Part shown: piece after piece, positions 9,022-17,828 of the stretch | Layout of the letters: every line of letters begins with the position of its first letter | Numbering within the stretch: position 1 is the first letter of the stretch | From: Flavobacteriaceae bacterium | Lineage (GTDB): Bacteria; Bacteroidota; Bacteroidia; Flavobacteriales; Flavobacteriaceae | Direction: 5' to 3' | NCBI GenBank assembly: GCA_029248405.1 | Contig: JAQWJJ010000014.1 | Coordinates: forward strand, 1 to 49,660 | DNA: 49,660 nucleotides | Notes under the pieces: generated by a model | What the model was told of the DNA's origin: nothing | Databases searched by the model: none | Seen by the model: the letters and a program-made list of their open reading frames with translations, nothing else | Translations under genes and position numbers: made by a program

Positions 9022-9678
9022 CTAGATATTTAAATATTTGTCAAGATATTGGGATCGGGCCTTGAGCTCCTGCTGTGCAGTATCTTGATCATGGGTAGAC
9101 ACCACGTTGTAGCCATATCTGCGAAAAGTCTGACTGATCACCGCGATCCCATGATGGCCAATTTTGATGGTTGCCTGAGTGATGTCTTGGTCAAATTTAG
9201 AGATAAAAATGCCAAAAATACGGCCGTTGTTGGATTCAATAATTTGACAAATTTCGCTAAAGGAATAATCATGACTGCCCTTTTCCACAACCAAAATACC
9301 GCCTGATTCTGAAAGAAAAGGGGTGTGGTTGAAAAGATTCATGATATCGGCCAATTCGTAATAGCCGACATATTGCTGTTGTTGGTCTAATACGGGCATG
9401 ATATTGGTTTGGTGTTGCGCAAATGCCTCGAGAACATCGAGCCAGCTCGTCTCGAGAGCAACAAAGAAAGGCGTCAGAACATAGGATACTTGATCTATGT
9501 TTTGTTGCCCATCAAGGCATAATGCATCCGTCTCACTGATGGTTCCCACATAGGTTCCTTCGCGGGTGACGGGCACATGAGAATAGGTCAATGCGCTAAA
9601 GGCTAATTTGACTTCGTGCAGTGATGCTCCAATATCAAATGGTGTCAAATCGTTGATGAGGTAACTACTTGTATCCAA
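9022..9678 (-). CDS. CBS-pair protein with ACT-like C-terminal domain (TTG start)
   Basis: A protein of 218 residues. Two CBS motifs are visible in the N-terminal half (about 1-130: SYLINDLTPFDIG, SHVPVTREGTYVGTISETDA, NIMPVLDQQQQYVGYYEL). An ACT-like ferredoxin-fold segment follows (about 135-218: GGILVVEKGSHDYSFSEICQI and IAVISQTFRRYGYNVV). Such proteins usually sense adenine nucleotides or small molecules, but the target is unknown. No ATG is available in frame upstream; the only start that gives the family N-terminus is TTG at 9676-9678, about 25 bp after a TATTTTTG promoter element. It is immediately upstream of nadK (2-bp gap), which hints at a link to nucleotide or NAD(P) status. Confidence 0.85.
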   Translation of the reverse strand: MDTSSYLINDLTPFDIGASLHEVKLAFSALTYSHVPVTREGTYVGTISETDALCLDGQQNIDQVSYVLTPFFVALETSWLDVLEAFAQHQTNIMPVLDQQQQYVGYYELADIMNLFNHTPFLSESGGILVVEKGSHDYSFSEICQIIESNNGRIFGIFISKFDQDITQATIKIGHHGIAVISQTFRRYGYNVVSTHDQDTAQQELKARSQYLDKYLNI

Positions 9679-9703
9679 AGAATGTAATTTTGTGCAAATT
9701 ACT

Positions 9704-9711
9704 CAAAAATA
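9704..9711 (-). promoter_or_regulatory. -7 promoter element of CBS-nadK
   Basis: The minus strand reads TATTTTTG, a match to TAnnTTTG, 25 bp before the TTG start. A mirror-image element for pdxJ lies 26 bp away on the other strand. No good -33 box is seen. Confidence 0.5.
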
Positions 9712-9737
9712 CACTGACGAATCGTGGATCAACTTTG

Positions 9738-9745
9738 TATTTTTG
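9738..9745 (+). promoter_or_regulatory. -7 promoter element of pdxJ
   Basis: TATTTTTG matches the Bacteroidota -7 consensus and lies 17 bp before the pdxJ ATG at 9763. It also overlaps the longer frame starting at 9724, supporting the shorter pdxJ start. Confidence 0.5.
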
Positions 9746-9762
9746 TTCCTTACAATTCTTTT

Positions 9763-10476
9763 ATGGCAAAGTTAAGTGTGAATATTAATAAAATTGCGAC
9801 CCTGCGCAATGCCAGAGGCGGCAACGTCCCTAATGTTGTCCAAGTGGCTATTGATGTCCAAAAATTTGGTGGGCAAGGCATCACAATCCACCCGCGTCCT
9901 GATGAGCGACATATTCGTTATCAAGATGCGCGCGATTTGGCGGCTGTGGTCCATACAGAATATAATATAGAAGGAAACCCTCAGCGAGATTTTGTTGATT
10001 TGGTGATGGCTGTTTCGCCGACACAAGTGACCTTGGTTCCAGACGCCGTTGATGCACTGACTTCCAACGCGGGGTGGGATACTGTAAAACATCAAGTTTT
10101 TTTGAAAAAAATCATTCAAGATTTTCAAGATCGAGGCATCCGCACTTCTTTATTCGTGGCGCCTGATGTAGCCATGATCGAAGGGGCTAAGGACTGTGGT
10201 GCAGACCGCATAGAACTCTACACTGAGGATTATGCTGTCGCATATGTGGACGATCCAGCTCAGGCCATTGCCCCCTATCAAACCGCGGCTATTCGGGCTC
10301 ATGAGTTAGGACTTGGTGTGAATGCAGGACACGATTTGTCTTTGACAAATATTGCCTATTTCAAGGCAAATATGCCTTATTTGGATGAAGTTTCAATTGG
10401 ACATGCATTGATTTGTGAATCGTTGTATTTGGGTCTAGAAACGGTCATTGAGCGCTATTTAAAGGCACTGTCATGA
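9763..10476 (+). CDS. pdxJ: pyridoxine 5'-phosphate synthase PdxJ
   Basis: A protein of 237 residues that condenses 1-deoxyxylulose 5-phosphate with 3-amino-2-oxopropyl phosphate to pyridoxine 5'-phosphate (vitamin B6 synthesis). Family motifs are clear: LSVNINKIATLRNARGG at the N-terminus, HPRPDERHIR, ADRIELYTEDYA, VNAGHDLSL, and SIGHALICESLYLGLE. The frame is open from 9724, but the ATG at 9763 gives the family length and N-terminus and avoids the promoter element at 9738-9745. The stop overlaps the start of the alpha/beta hydrolase gene as ATGA, so the two are translationally coupled. Confidence 0.96.
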   Translation: MAKLSVNINKIATLRNARGGNVPNVVQVAIDVQKFGGQGITIHPRPDERHIRYQDARDLAAVVHTEYNIEGNPQRDFVDLVMAVSPTQVTLVPDAVDALTSNAGWDTVKHQVFLKKIIQDFQDRGIRTSLFVAPDVAMIEGAKDCGADRIELYTEDYAVAYVDDPAQAIAPYQTAAIRAHELGLGVNAGHDLSLTNIAYFKANMPYLDEVSIGHALICESLYLGLETVIERYLKALS

Positions 10477-11243
10477 TGCAGTTGCACAGCAAAATAATGG
10501 GTGCAGGGAGGCCTTTATTGATCTTGCATGGTTTTTTGGGAATGGGCGATAACTGGAAAACTCTAGGGCTTAAATTTGCAGAACAAGGCTATGAAGTTCA
10601 TTTGATTGATCAGAGAAATCATGGCCGAAGTTTCCATCACCCTGCCTTCAGCTACCAAGACATGAGCGCAGATCTTCATCAATATTGCCTTCATTACCGT
10701 CTGAATAACGTCATTGTCTTAGGCCACTCTATGGGGGGTAAGACGGCCATGACTTTTGCGTGTACTCATCGCGATATTTGTGCCGCATTAATTGTGGCTG
10801 ATATTGGGCCTAAAGCCTACCCACAACACCATCAGTCTATTTTGAAAGGACTTATGGTATTGAGCACTACCAAGCTCGTTGCTCGCCAGCAAGCCGATGA
10901 GCTTCTTGCGGTTTATGTGGCAGATCCTGGAGTACGCCAATTCCTGCTCAAGAACCTCTATTGGGTCTCTACAGGCGTCCTGGGGCTCAGGGCAAACGTC
11001 CCAATCCTTGCGGCTCAAGCGGCAGCAATTGGTGAATCGTTGGAGGAAAATAGGCGTTTTGATGGACCAACACTTTTTCTCAAAGGGATTCAATCGGACT
11101 ATATTGATCCATCCGATTTATGGCTCATGCAACATCATTTTCCAAAGGCAATACTCCGACAAATTGAACGCGCTGGTCACTGGCTTCACGCAGAAAATCC
11201 TCAAGATTTTTTGACGGCTGTATGCGCTTTTTTAAGGGACTAA
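10473..11243 (+). CDS. alpha/beta fold hydrolase (YbfF-like)
   Basis: A protein of 256 residues with the alpha/beta hydrolase pattern. The oxyanion-hole segment LHGFLGMGDNW is near residue 18, then DQRNHGRS, and the nucleophile serine lies in GHSMGG near residue 89. An acid lies in the FLKGIQSDYI segment and the catalytic His in GHWLHAENP near the C-terminus. It resembles YbfF-type esterases acting on acyl-CoA or other esters; the true substrate is unknown. It overlaps pdxJ by 4 bp (ATGA); this pairing is frequent in flavobacteria but does not by itself imply a role in B6 metabolism. Confidence 0.88.
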   Translation: MMQLHSKIMGAGRPLLILHGFLGMGDNWKTLGLKFAEQGYEVHLIDQRNHGRSFHHPAFSYQDMSADLHQYCLHYRLNNVIVLGHSMGGKTAMTFACTHRDICAALIVADIGPKAYPQHHQSILKGLMVLSTTKLVARQQADELLAVYVADPGVRQFLLKNLYWVSTGVLGLRANVPILAAQAAAIGESLEENRRFDGPTLFLKGIQSDYIDPSDLWLMQHHFPKAILRQIERAGHWLHAENPQDFLTAVCAFLRD

Positions 11244-11284
11244 AACCCTCAAGATCCGCACGCTGAAATCGCTGTGGACAATTC

Positions 11285-11315
11285 TTGTGGCGTACAATTA
11301 AATAGCTTATTTTTG
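11285..11315 (+). promoter_or_regulatory. promoter of tig
   Basis: A TTG at 11285-11287 is followed after 20 bp by TATTTTTG at 11308-11315, fitting the Bacteroidota -33/-7 consensus. The predicted start of transcription lies about 20 nt before the tig ATG at 11343. Confidence 0.7.
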
Positions 11316-11342
11316 CACCCAATTTTTAAGGGTATAGCCACT

Positions 11343-12665
11343 ATGGACATTACAAAGAAAGACATCGATGCATTGAACGCGGTACTGACTGTTGTCATCG
11401 AAAAGAAGGACTATCAAGAAAAAGTAGATCAGGTTTTAACCAACTACAAGAAAACAGCGAACATACCAGGGTTCCGGAAGGGACATATCCCAATGGGTAT
11501 GGTCAAAAAACAATTTGGTCAGTCTGTATTGGTGGAAGAGGTCAACAAGTTGCTTCAAGAAAAAATGAACAGCTATTTGACTCAAGAGAAACTTGATATT
11601 CTTGGCAATCCTTTACCGAAAAATGAAACGGAAATTGATTGGACCTCAGAGGATTTCTCTTTTGAATTTGAATTGGGTCTTGCTCCAGAATTTACTGTGG
11701 ACATATCCAAAAAGGCGACGGTAAGCTATAAAATCGAAGCAGACAAGTCCATGGTCGACAATCAGGTCAAGACTATTCGCAAACAATATGGCAAGTTGAT
11801 CTCACAAACAGAAGTTGGCAAAACAGATGAGGTGACTGGAACCTTTTCGAGCACTGAAGCAGACTTAGAACATAAAACAACTTTTGAAGTTGATGTGGTC
11901 AAAGGGAAAAAGCAATTGACGGCTTTGGTTGGTGCTAAAGTAGGAGATAAAGTAGCGCTCAGTACCAAAGGATTGTTTGCAGAAGACAGTCTTTTGGCAC
12001 GTCATCTTGGCTTAAAGCCAGAAGAGGTCAAGGGCATGAATGTGATGGTGAGTTTTGCTATTGAAGAGGTGAACACTCGTGAGATGGCGGCTTTAGATCA
12101 AGAGTTTTTCGACAAGCTCTTCGGAGAAGGTGTTGTGACCAATGAAAAAGAATTAAAAGCAAAAATAAAGGAAGATGCCGAGCGTCAGTTTGAACAGCAA
12201 AGTGACCAAAAGTTGTTGAATGATGTCATTGAGACACTCATTGCGCATACAAAATTTGATTTGCCTTCTGACTTTTTAAAGCGTTGGATCCAAAGTACAG
12301 GCGAAGCAAAATTGACTTTCGACGAGGCCGTTGCCGAGTACGATCGTAGCGAAAAGGGATTGCGTTACCAGTTGATTGAAGGAAAATTGCGTGAGACGTA
12401 CCCTGAGTTGCAAATTAAATTTGAGGAGTTGAATGCCTTTGCACACGACATGATCAAAGCACAGATGGCACAATACGGACACATGACTCCAACCGACCAA
12501 GAGGTTGATGGGATTGTGGCCCGCATCATGAGTAATGAAGAAGAAGTGCGTCGATTGAGTGAGCAGCTCAATACCAAAAAATTATTAGAATTCTTTAAGA
12601 CTAACGCCAAGCTGAAATCCAAAACAATCAGTTACGATCAATTCATTAAAGAAGCCTACGCATAA
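11343..12665 (+). CDS. tig: trigger factor
   Basis: A ribosome-associated chaperone of 440 residues. The N-terminal ribosome-binding domain (about 1-115) has the signature NIPGFRKGHIPMGMVKKQFG. A central PPIase-like region (about 145-225) follows. The C-terminal substrate-binding helices (about 240-440) include DLPSDFLKRWI. The frame is open upstream to a GTG at 11274, but the promoter at 11285-11315 lies inside that extension, so the ATG at 11343 is preferred. The PPIase domain is weakly conserved compared with E. coli, as is usual for this phylum, so prolyl isomerase activity is doubtful. It is followed by a terminator and then clpP and clpX, the classic tig-clpP-clpX order. Confidence 0.95.
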   Translation: MDITKKDIDALNAVLTVVIEKKDYQEKVDQVLTNYKKTANIPGFRKGHIPMGMVKKQFGQSVLVEEVNKLLQEKMNSYLTQEKLDILGNPLPKNETEIDWTSEDFSFEFELGLAPEFTVDISKKATVSYKIEADKSMVDNQVKTIRKQYGKLISQTEVGKTDEVTGTFSSTEADLEHKTTFEVDVVKGKKQLTALVGAKVGDKVALSTKGLFAEDSLLARHLGLKPEEVKGMNVMVSFAIEEVNTREMAALDQEFFDKLFGEGVVTNEKELKAKIKEDAERQFEQQSDQKLLNDVIETLIAHTKFDLPSDFLKRWIQSTGEAKLTFDEAVAEYDRSEKGLRYQLIEGKLRETYPELQIKFEELNAFAHDMIKAQMAQYGHMTPTDQEVDGIVARIMSNEEEVRRLSEQLNTKKLLEFFKTNAKLKSKTISYDQFIKEAYA

Positions 12666-12688
12666 TCCACTATAAAATAATTATCTTT

Positions 12689-12722
12689 AAGGCGTTGGAT
12701 GAGCCATTCCAACGCCTTTTTT
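12689..12722 (+). terminator. Rho-independent terminator after tig
   Basis: An 11-bp perfect stem AAGGCGTTGGA/TCCAACGCCTT with an 8-base loop, followed by a run of T. It separates tig from clpP, so clpPX needs readthrough or its own start signal. Confidence 0.85.
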
Positions 12723-12732
12723 ATCCCTATTA

Positions 12733-13425
12733 ATGACCACTATGATGAACTACTCAGAAGAATTCAAAAAATTTGCTATAAAAGACCAAGGCGTTAGCAG
12801 CACCTATTACGACAAAATATTAGGCAGTATGTATCCTACTGGATTGACGCCGAACATCATCGAAGAGCGACAAATGAACATCGCTATTTTTGATGTGTTT
12901 TCTCGATTGATGATGGACCGCATCATATTTTTAGGAACCGGGATCAATGACCAAGTGGCCAATATTGTGCAGGCACAGTTGTTATTTTTAGAGAGCGTCG
13001 ATGCCTCAAAAGACATCCAGATTTATATCAATTCTCCTGGGGGAAGTGTTTATGCAGGTTTAGGGATTTATGATACCATGCAATTTATCAAGCCAGATGT
13101 CGCGACGATCTGCACGGGAATGGCAGCCTCTATGGGAGCGGTATTGCTTTGTGCTGGAGCCAAAGGTAAGCGCAGTGGTTTGACCCATTCTAGAGTCATG
13201 ATCCACCAGCCCATGGGTGGCGCTCAAGGCCAAGCGAGTGATATCGAAATCACGGCAAAAGAAATCCTGACCCTACGTGATGAACTTTATGCGATTATTG
13301 CTTCGCACTCTGGTCAAACGGTCGAAAAAGTCCATAAAGACAGTGATCGTGATTATTGGATGAAATCAGACAAGGCTCTAGAATACGGAATGATTGATGA
13401 AATTTTGACCCGAGACAAAAAGTAA
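12733..13425 (+). CDS. clpP: ATP-dependent Clp protease proteolytic subunit
   Basis: A protein of 230 residues forming the tetradecameric serine protease barrel that degrades proteins fed by ClpX. The catalytic serine lies in GMAASMGA (near residue 131) and the catalytic His in VMIHQPMGG (near 157). Other family segments are [19 protein letters not shown] and the C-terminal [18 protein letters not shown]. The N-terminus ([15 protein letters not shown]) is a propeptide-like extension; the start may be the first ATG or the ATG nine bases later (12742). It is 6 bp upstream of clpX in one operon. Confidence 0.96.
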   Translation: MTTMMNYSEEFKKFAIKDQGVSSTYYDKILGSMYPTGLTPNIIEERQMNIAIFDVFSRLMMDRIIFLGTGINDQVANIVQAQLLFLESVDASKDIQIYINSPGGSVYAGLGIYDTMQFIKPDVATICTGMAASMGAVLLCAGAKGKRSGLTHSRVMIHQPMGGAQGQASDIEITAKEILTLRDELYAIIASHSGQTVEKVHKDSDRDYWMKSDKALEYGMIDEILTRDKK

Positions 13426-13431
13426 TTTGCT

Positions 13432-14661
13432 ATGGCTAAGGAGGTATTAGATTGTTCTTTTTGTGGGCGTAAAAAAGCAGAAACCAATTTACTGATTGCA
13501 GGTAATTCTGCTCATATTTGTGACCATTGTATTGAGCAGGCACATGGCATCGTCTTACAAGAGCATAAAGATGACCAAAACACCAATGCCAATAGTGACT
13601 TTTTGCTTAAAAAACCCAAGGACATTAAGGCCTTTTTGGACGACTACGTGATCGGACAAGACCAAACCAAGAAAGTCATGTCTGTAGCGGTCTACAACCA
13701 TTACAAACGATTGCTTCAGCCCGAAAGTGAAGAGGCCATAGAGATACAAAAGAGCAACATCATTATTGTGGGCCAAACGGGTACCGGAAAAACTCTGGTG
13801 GCCAAAACCATCGCCAAAATGCTCAATGTGCCTTTGGCCATAGTCGATGCGACTGTGCTTACGGAAGCCGGTTATGTGGGAGAAGATGTCGAGAGTATTT
13901 TGACCCGATTGCTTCAAGCTGCCGATTACGACGTTGAAAAGGCTCAGAACGGTATTGTCTTTATCGATGAGATCGACAAAATAGCCCGCAAGAGTGACAA
14001 CCCCTCGATAACAAGAGACGTGAGTGGTGAGGGCGTCCAGCAGGCTTTATTGAAGTTGCTCGAAGGAACGGTGGTCAATGTACCCCCAAAGGGTGGTCGA
14101 AAACATCCTGATCAGAAGTTTGTAGAGGTCAATACGGAGCACATCTTATTCATTGCGGGTGGTGCTTTTGACGGTATTGAGCGTCATATTGCTAAGAGAC
14201 TGAACTTTCAAGCCATGGGCTTTAGTGCGTCCAAAGAACAAAGTGACCAGCAGGAAGAAGTATTGCAATTTGTCACGCCTAAGGACCTCAAAAATTTTGG
14301 GTTAATCCCTGAAATTATTGGTCGCCTGCCTGTTTTGACCTATATGAAACCACTTGATGAGGTTGCACTAAGAGCCATATTGACCCAGCCTAAGAATGCG
14401 ATCATCAAGCAATATCAGAAGTTGTTCGAGATGGATGGGATCGCGCTGACTTTTACAGACGATGCACTAGATTATATTGTGGAAAAGGCCGTAGATTATC
14501 AGCTCGGTGCGCGTGGATTGCGTTCACTCTGTGAGACGATATTGACCGATGACATGTTTGATCTGCCGGGCACAGATGCCGCATCCTTAGTCATTGATCT
14601 TGATTATGTTTCCACTCATTTAAGCGCTACTGCATTATCTAAGCTTCGTGCAGCTTCTTAA
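13432..14661 (+). CDS. clpX: ATP-dependent Clp protease ATP-binding subunit ClpX
   Basis: An AAA+ unfoldase of 409 residues that delivers substrates to ClpP. The N-terminal zinc-binding domain has four cysteines (CSFCG near 8-12 and CDHC near 30-33). Walker A is GQTGTGKT (near 114-121) and Walker B VFIDEIDK (near 176-183). Pore and sensor segments such as GYVGEDVE and GARGLRS are present. The length and domain order are standard. It follows clpP with 6 bp between them. The downstream gene is convergent and no strong terminator is evident in the 56-bp gap. Confidence 0.97.
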   Translation: MAKEVLDCSFCGRKKAETNLLIAGNSAHICDHCIEQAHGIVLQEHKDDQNTNANSDFLLKKPKDIKAFLDDYVIGQDQTKKVMSVAVYNHYKRLLQPESEEAIEIQKSNIIIVGQTGTGKTLVAKTIAKMLNVPLAIVDATVLTEAGYVGEDVESILTRLLQAADYDVEKAQNGIVFIDEIDKIARKSDNPSITRDVSGEGVQQALLKLLEGTVVNVPPKGGRKHPDQKFVEVNTEHILFIAGGAFDGIERHIAKRLNFQAMGFSASKEQSDQQEEVLQFVTPKDLKNFGLIPEIIGRLPVLTYMKPLDEVALRAILTQPKNAIIKQYQKLFEMDGIALTFTDDALDYIVEKAVDYQLGARGLRSLCETILTDDMFDLPGTDAASLVIDLDYVSTHLSATALSKLRAAS

Positions 14662-14717
14662 ATCTTCCACTGCGGCTTTAGTTTAATTCTTGTGTCCAAA
14701 GGATTGGCGTAAGACCA

Positions 14718-16229
14718 TCAATTTAACTGCAGCAGTTCTTCAAGAAAATCTCGTTTATTAGAGAGCCTCGGCACCTTGTGCTGTCCTCCGAGCTTTTGGT
14801 TGCGCTCAAGCCAATCATAAAAAAGCTTTGGGCGCGCTGTTTGGACTATGGGTGGATTGAGGGTGATATTGCCCGCTCGTTTGGCTTGGTAGTCAGAATT
14901 GGCAGCCATAAGTTCTTGATCCAGCGTTGTAGAGAACGCCTCGAGATCTTTAGGCTCTTTTTTAAATTCAATAAGCCATTGATGCCCTCCTTTGTTTTTG
15001 CCTTCCATAAAAATAGGTCCGGCTGTATAATCGACGATTTCTGCGTTGTGGACAAGTGATGCGACTCTTAGGGCTCGTTCTGCGTTTTCTATGATCAACT
15101 CTTCTCCAAAAACATTGATGTGGTGCCGGGTCCTTCCGCTAATTTTGATGCGATAGGGGTCTCGGCTGGTAAAGCGCAGAGTGTCTCCAATTTTGTAACG
15201 CCATAATCCAGCATTGGTGGTGATGACCATGGCATAATTCACACCAAGCTCTACCTCCGATAAAAGGAGTATTTTTTCATGATCTGTTTTATAAGTGTCC
15301 ATTGGGATGAATTCATAAAATACACCATAGTCCAGCAAGAGCAATAGGTCATCGCGATCGCTTCGGTCCTGAAAAGCAAAGAACCCTTCGGAGGCATTAT
15401 AAATCTCGTAATACCGAAAGTCGTTCCGCGGCAAAAGAGGCTTATATTGATCGACGTAAGGGTCAAAGCTCACACCTCCATGAAAATAAACTTCCAGCTG
15501 TGGCCAAATTTCATGCAAATGACTGGCGCGTGTGGTGCCCATGACCTCTTGCAGCAAGACCAGCATCCAAGAGGGTACTCCAGCCAAACTGGTGACATTT
15601 TCTTTTGTGGTTTCGTCTACTATAGCTTGGAGCTTGATGTTCCAGTCAGACAAAAGACTCACTTCGTTACTTGGGGTGCTACTGAATTCTGCCCAAAAGG
15701 GCATATTGTCAATCAAAATGGCCGAAAGATCACCATAAACGGTTCCCTTATCTTCGTATAAGGTCTTGCTGCCGCCAAGCCTCAGGCTTTTGCCGACAAA
15801 TAATTGAGAGTCCGGGTGGTTGTGTAAATAAGTACACAAGAGGTCTTTGCCGGCAGCATAATGACAATGTTCTAAAGACTCAGGACTCACCGGTAAAAAC
15901 TTGCTTTGCGCATTTGTGGTGCCACTAGACTTGGCAAACCATTTGATGGGAGTCGGCCAAATGATGTTGTTTTCTCCGCTCCTTGTGCGTTCTATATCCT
16001 GTGATTTGGCTTCGTAATTCCCCAGGGGTACGCGATCAGCGAATTGTCGGTAGGTCGTTATGGAGCCAAAGTCGTAAGTCTTTCCTAATTCTGTTCCTTT
16101 TGCCTTTTGGATCAGCTTGAAGAGCAGCTCTTCCTGAACTTCGTTGGGGTATTTCATGAACAATTCCATTTGATGAATCCGCTTTTTCAGAAACCAAGAA
16201 GCAATAGAATTCACAATAGGGATTGGCAT
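14718..16229 (-). CDS. GH3 auxin-responsive promoter family protein
   Basis: A protein of 503 residues resembling the bacterial branch of the GH3 family, acyl-adenylate-forming enzymes. Visible features are the adenylation-like segment WFAKSSGTTNAQSKFLP (near residue 85-105), YEIYNASEGFFAFQDR (near 265-280) and a C-terminal domain including LWRYKIGDTLRFTSRDPYRIKISGRTRHHINVFGEELI. Plant GH3 enzymes join amino acids to acyl acids; the bacterial substrates are unknown. It is a single gene convergent with clpX and divergent from the DUF2797 gene. It is common as an isolated gene in flavobacteria. Confidence 0.88.
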   Translation of the reverse strand: MPIPIVNSIASWFLKKRIHQMELFMKYPNEVQEELLFKLIQKAKGTELGKTYDFGSITTYRQFADRVPLGNYEAKSQDIERTRSGENNIIWPTPIKWFAKSSGTTNAQSKFLPVSPESLEHCHYAAGKDLLCTYLHNHPDSQLFVGKSLRLGGSKTLYEDKGTVYGDLSAILIDNMPFWAEFSSTPSNEVSLLSDWNIKLQAIVDETTKENVTSLAGVPSWMLVLLQEVMGTTRASHLHEIWPQLEVYFHGGVSFDPYVDQYKPLLPRNDFRYYEIYNASEGFFAFQDRSDRDDLLLLLDYGVFYEFIPMDTYKTDHEKILLLSEVELGVNYAMVITTNAGLWRYKIGDTLRFTSRDPYRIKISGRTRHHINVFGEELIIENAERALRVASLVHNAEIVDYTAGPIFMEGKNKGGHQWLIEFKKEPKDLEAFSTTLDQELMAANSDYQAKRAGNITLNPPIVQTARPKLFYDWLERNQKLGGQHKVPRLSNKRDFLEELLQLN

Positions 16230-16270
16230 AATTACCTTATCTTTAAGGTTTAAAAATACTACTTTTTTAT

Positions 16271-17071
16271 ATGCAATTTGAGGGCCCTTTGAGAAAAATG
16301 ATGACTGAGTTTAGTGAGCCGATTCAGTATTTTATGGAGTTAAGGGGGCAGTTTCTTCAAGTGAACCAGCTTTTGGATAAAACTATAGAAATCAGCTTCA
16401 AAGGTTATGAGTGTTTGTCTTGTGGCCAAGGAGCGCCGATTTTTCGACAGGGGTTTTGTAAATCTTGTTTCTTTGAGGTGCCACAAGCGGCAGACTGGAT
16501 CATCCATCCAGAACAAAGTAAGGCGCATCTTGGCATCGAAGATCGGGATCTGGCCTATGAGCAGAAAATGCAATTGCAGCCGCATGTGGTTTATTTGGCT
16601 AATAGCAGCAACGTCAAGGTAGGGGTCACCCGCAAAGCTCAAATTCCGACACGATGGATCGATCAGGGCGCCCACGAGGCCTTGCCTTTGCTAGAAGTGC
16701 CTAATCGTTATTTGGCAGGCATTGCCGAGGTCGCGCTCAAGGGGCATGTGAGTGATAAGACCAATTGGCGTACAATGCTCAAGAACGAAATCGAAGATGT
16801 TGATTTATGGCAATGGAAACAGCGTCTGATCCAATTTTTGCCCAATGAGGTCGTCGCCTATCTCTCTCAGGAACATAAAACCAGCGTCTGTTTTCCCGTC
16901 ATCGCATACCCGATCAAACCCAAGAGTTTGAATCTTTCAAAAACACCATTTTATACCGGAAAGCTCAAAGGCATTAAGGGTCAATATTTGATTTTTGAAG
17001 ACGACACTGTATTTAATGTCCGCAGTAATGAGGGGATAGTCGTGGGTCTGAATGTTCTAACTGAGGTCTAA
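16271..17071 (+). CDS. DUF2797 domain protein
   Basis: A protein of 266 residues matching the DUF2797 pattern. An N-terminal cysteine cluster (CLSCG near 54-58 and CKSCFFEVPQA near 69-79) could bind zinc. The central family core is HVVYLANSSNVKVGVTRKAQIPTRWIDQGA (given here in parts: VYLANSS, KVGVTRK, PTRWIDQGA), which resembles a GIY-YIG-like fold segment. The function is unknown. It ends inside the end of the convergent queuosine-precursor transporter gene (15-bp overlap). The start at 16271 is the first ATG; an internal ATG at residue 12 or 13 is also possible. Confidence 0.8.
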   Translation: MQFEGPLRKMMTEFSEPIQYFMELRGQFLQVNQLLDKTIEISFKGYECLSCGQGAPIFRQGFCKSCFFEVPQAADWIIHPEQSKAHLGIEDRDLAYEQKMQLQPHVVYLANSSNVKVGVTRKAQIPTRWIDQGAHEALPLLEVPNRYLAGIAEVALKGHVSDKTNWRTMLKNEIEDVDLWQWKQRLIQFLPNEVVAYLSQEHKTSVCFPVIAYPIKPKSLNLSKTPFYTGKLKGIKGQYLIFEDDTVFNVRSNEGIVVGLNVLTEV

Positions 17072-17746
17072 TTCTTCGTAGCCTTTGAGCTTGAATTTTT
17101 TGCGAAATAGGCCAACGCCAAGATACATCAGTGGGGTGTCGACAATGGCCACCAAAACTTTAAATAAATAGCCGCTGATTAAAAGACCATAAAACAGTCC
17201 CCATTCTATTTTGCCAAAAAGGCACAATAACAGCAATACCGTAAAGGTGTCCACAAACTGCGATAGAAATGTCGAGAAGTTATTGCGCAGCCATAAGTGC
17301 TTGCCTTTGGTTATTTTTTTCCAGAAGTGATAAATCTGAATGTCGATGTATTGGGCAAAAAGATAAGCCATCATCGACGCTAAGACTGCCAAAACTGTCG
17401 CGCCAAAGACCATGTCGAATAATTCATCTCCAATTGGGCTCCATGGCGTCGCAGTAACTCCTTGAGCAACATTAATGATTAATAGTGAGAATACTGAGGC
17501 AAAGATACCAACAGTAACCACCTGATTGGCCATTTTTTTGCCATACATTTCGCTGATCAAATCTGTAATCAAAAATGTGATGGGGTAAGGCAGTATCCCT
17601 ACAGAAATTTCGAAAGTATAGAGGCCAAAGAAATCCCAAGTAAAGAATTTTTGAAAGATGAGGTTCGAAACCACCAAGGAACAAATAAAAAGAGCGGCCA
17701 AAATCATATAGATGCGAAAGGCGAGAGCTTTATCAGTAGAACTCAT
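17057..17746 (-). CDS. queuosine precursor transporter (YhhQ/VUT family)
   Basis: An integral membrane protein of 229 residues with about six hydrophobic segments. It shows the YhhQ family features ILPYPITFLITDLISEMYGKK (in parts: GILPYPITFL, TDLISEMYGKK), GATVLAVLASMMAYLFAQYIDIQIYHFWKK (FAQYIDIQIYHFWKK), and TFLSQFVDTFTVLLLLCLFG. Family members import preQ0/preQ1 for synthesis of the tRNA base queuosine. No other queuosine gene lies nearby, so the role rests on family similarity. It overlaps the end of the DUF2797 gene and is divergent from the folK fusion. Confidence 0.85.
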   Translation of the reverse strand: MSSTDKALAFRIYMILAALFICSLVVSNLIFQKFFTWDFFGLYTFEISVGILPYPITFLITDLISEMYGKKMANQVVTVGIFASVFSLLIINVAQGVTATPWSPIGDELFDMVFGATVLAVLASMMAYLFAQYIDIQIYHFWKKITKGKHLWLRNNFSTFLSQFVDTFTVLLLLCLFGKIEWGLFYGLLISGYLFKVLVAIVDTPLMYLGVGLFRKKFKLKGYEELDLS

Positions 17747-17828
17747 TTGATTTTTTTTGAGAAATAACCGCTGATTTAGGACCAGTTGATTATTTTCGTT
17801 TGCGTAAAAGTAATCTATTATCGATCCA

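Noticed and set aside
13555-13917. 120-codon frame antisense to clpX
   Set aside because: Overlaps the conserved Walker A region of clpX and has no features of its own.
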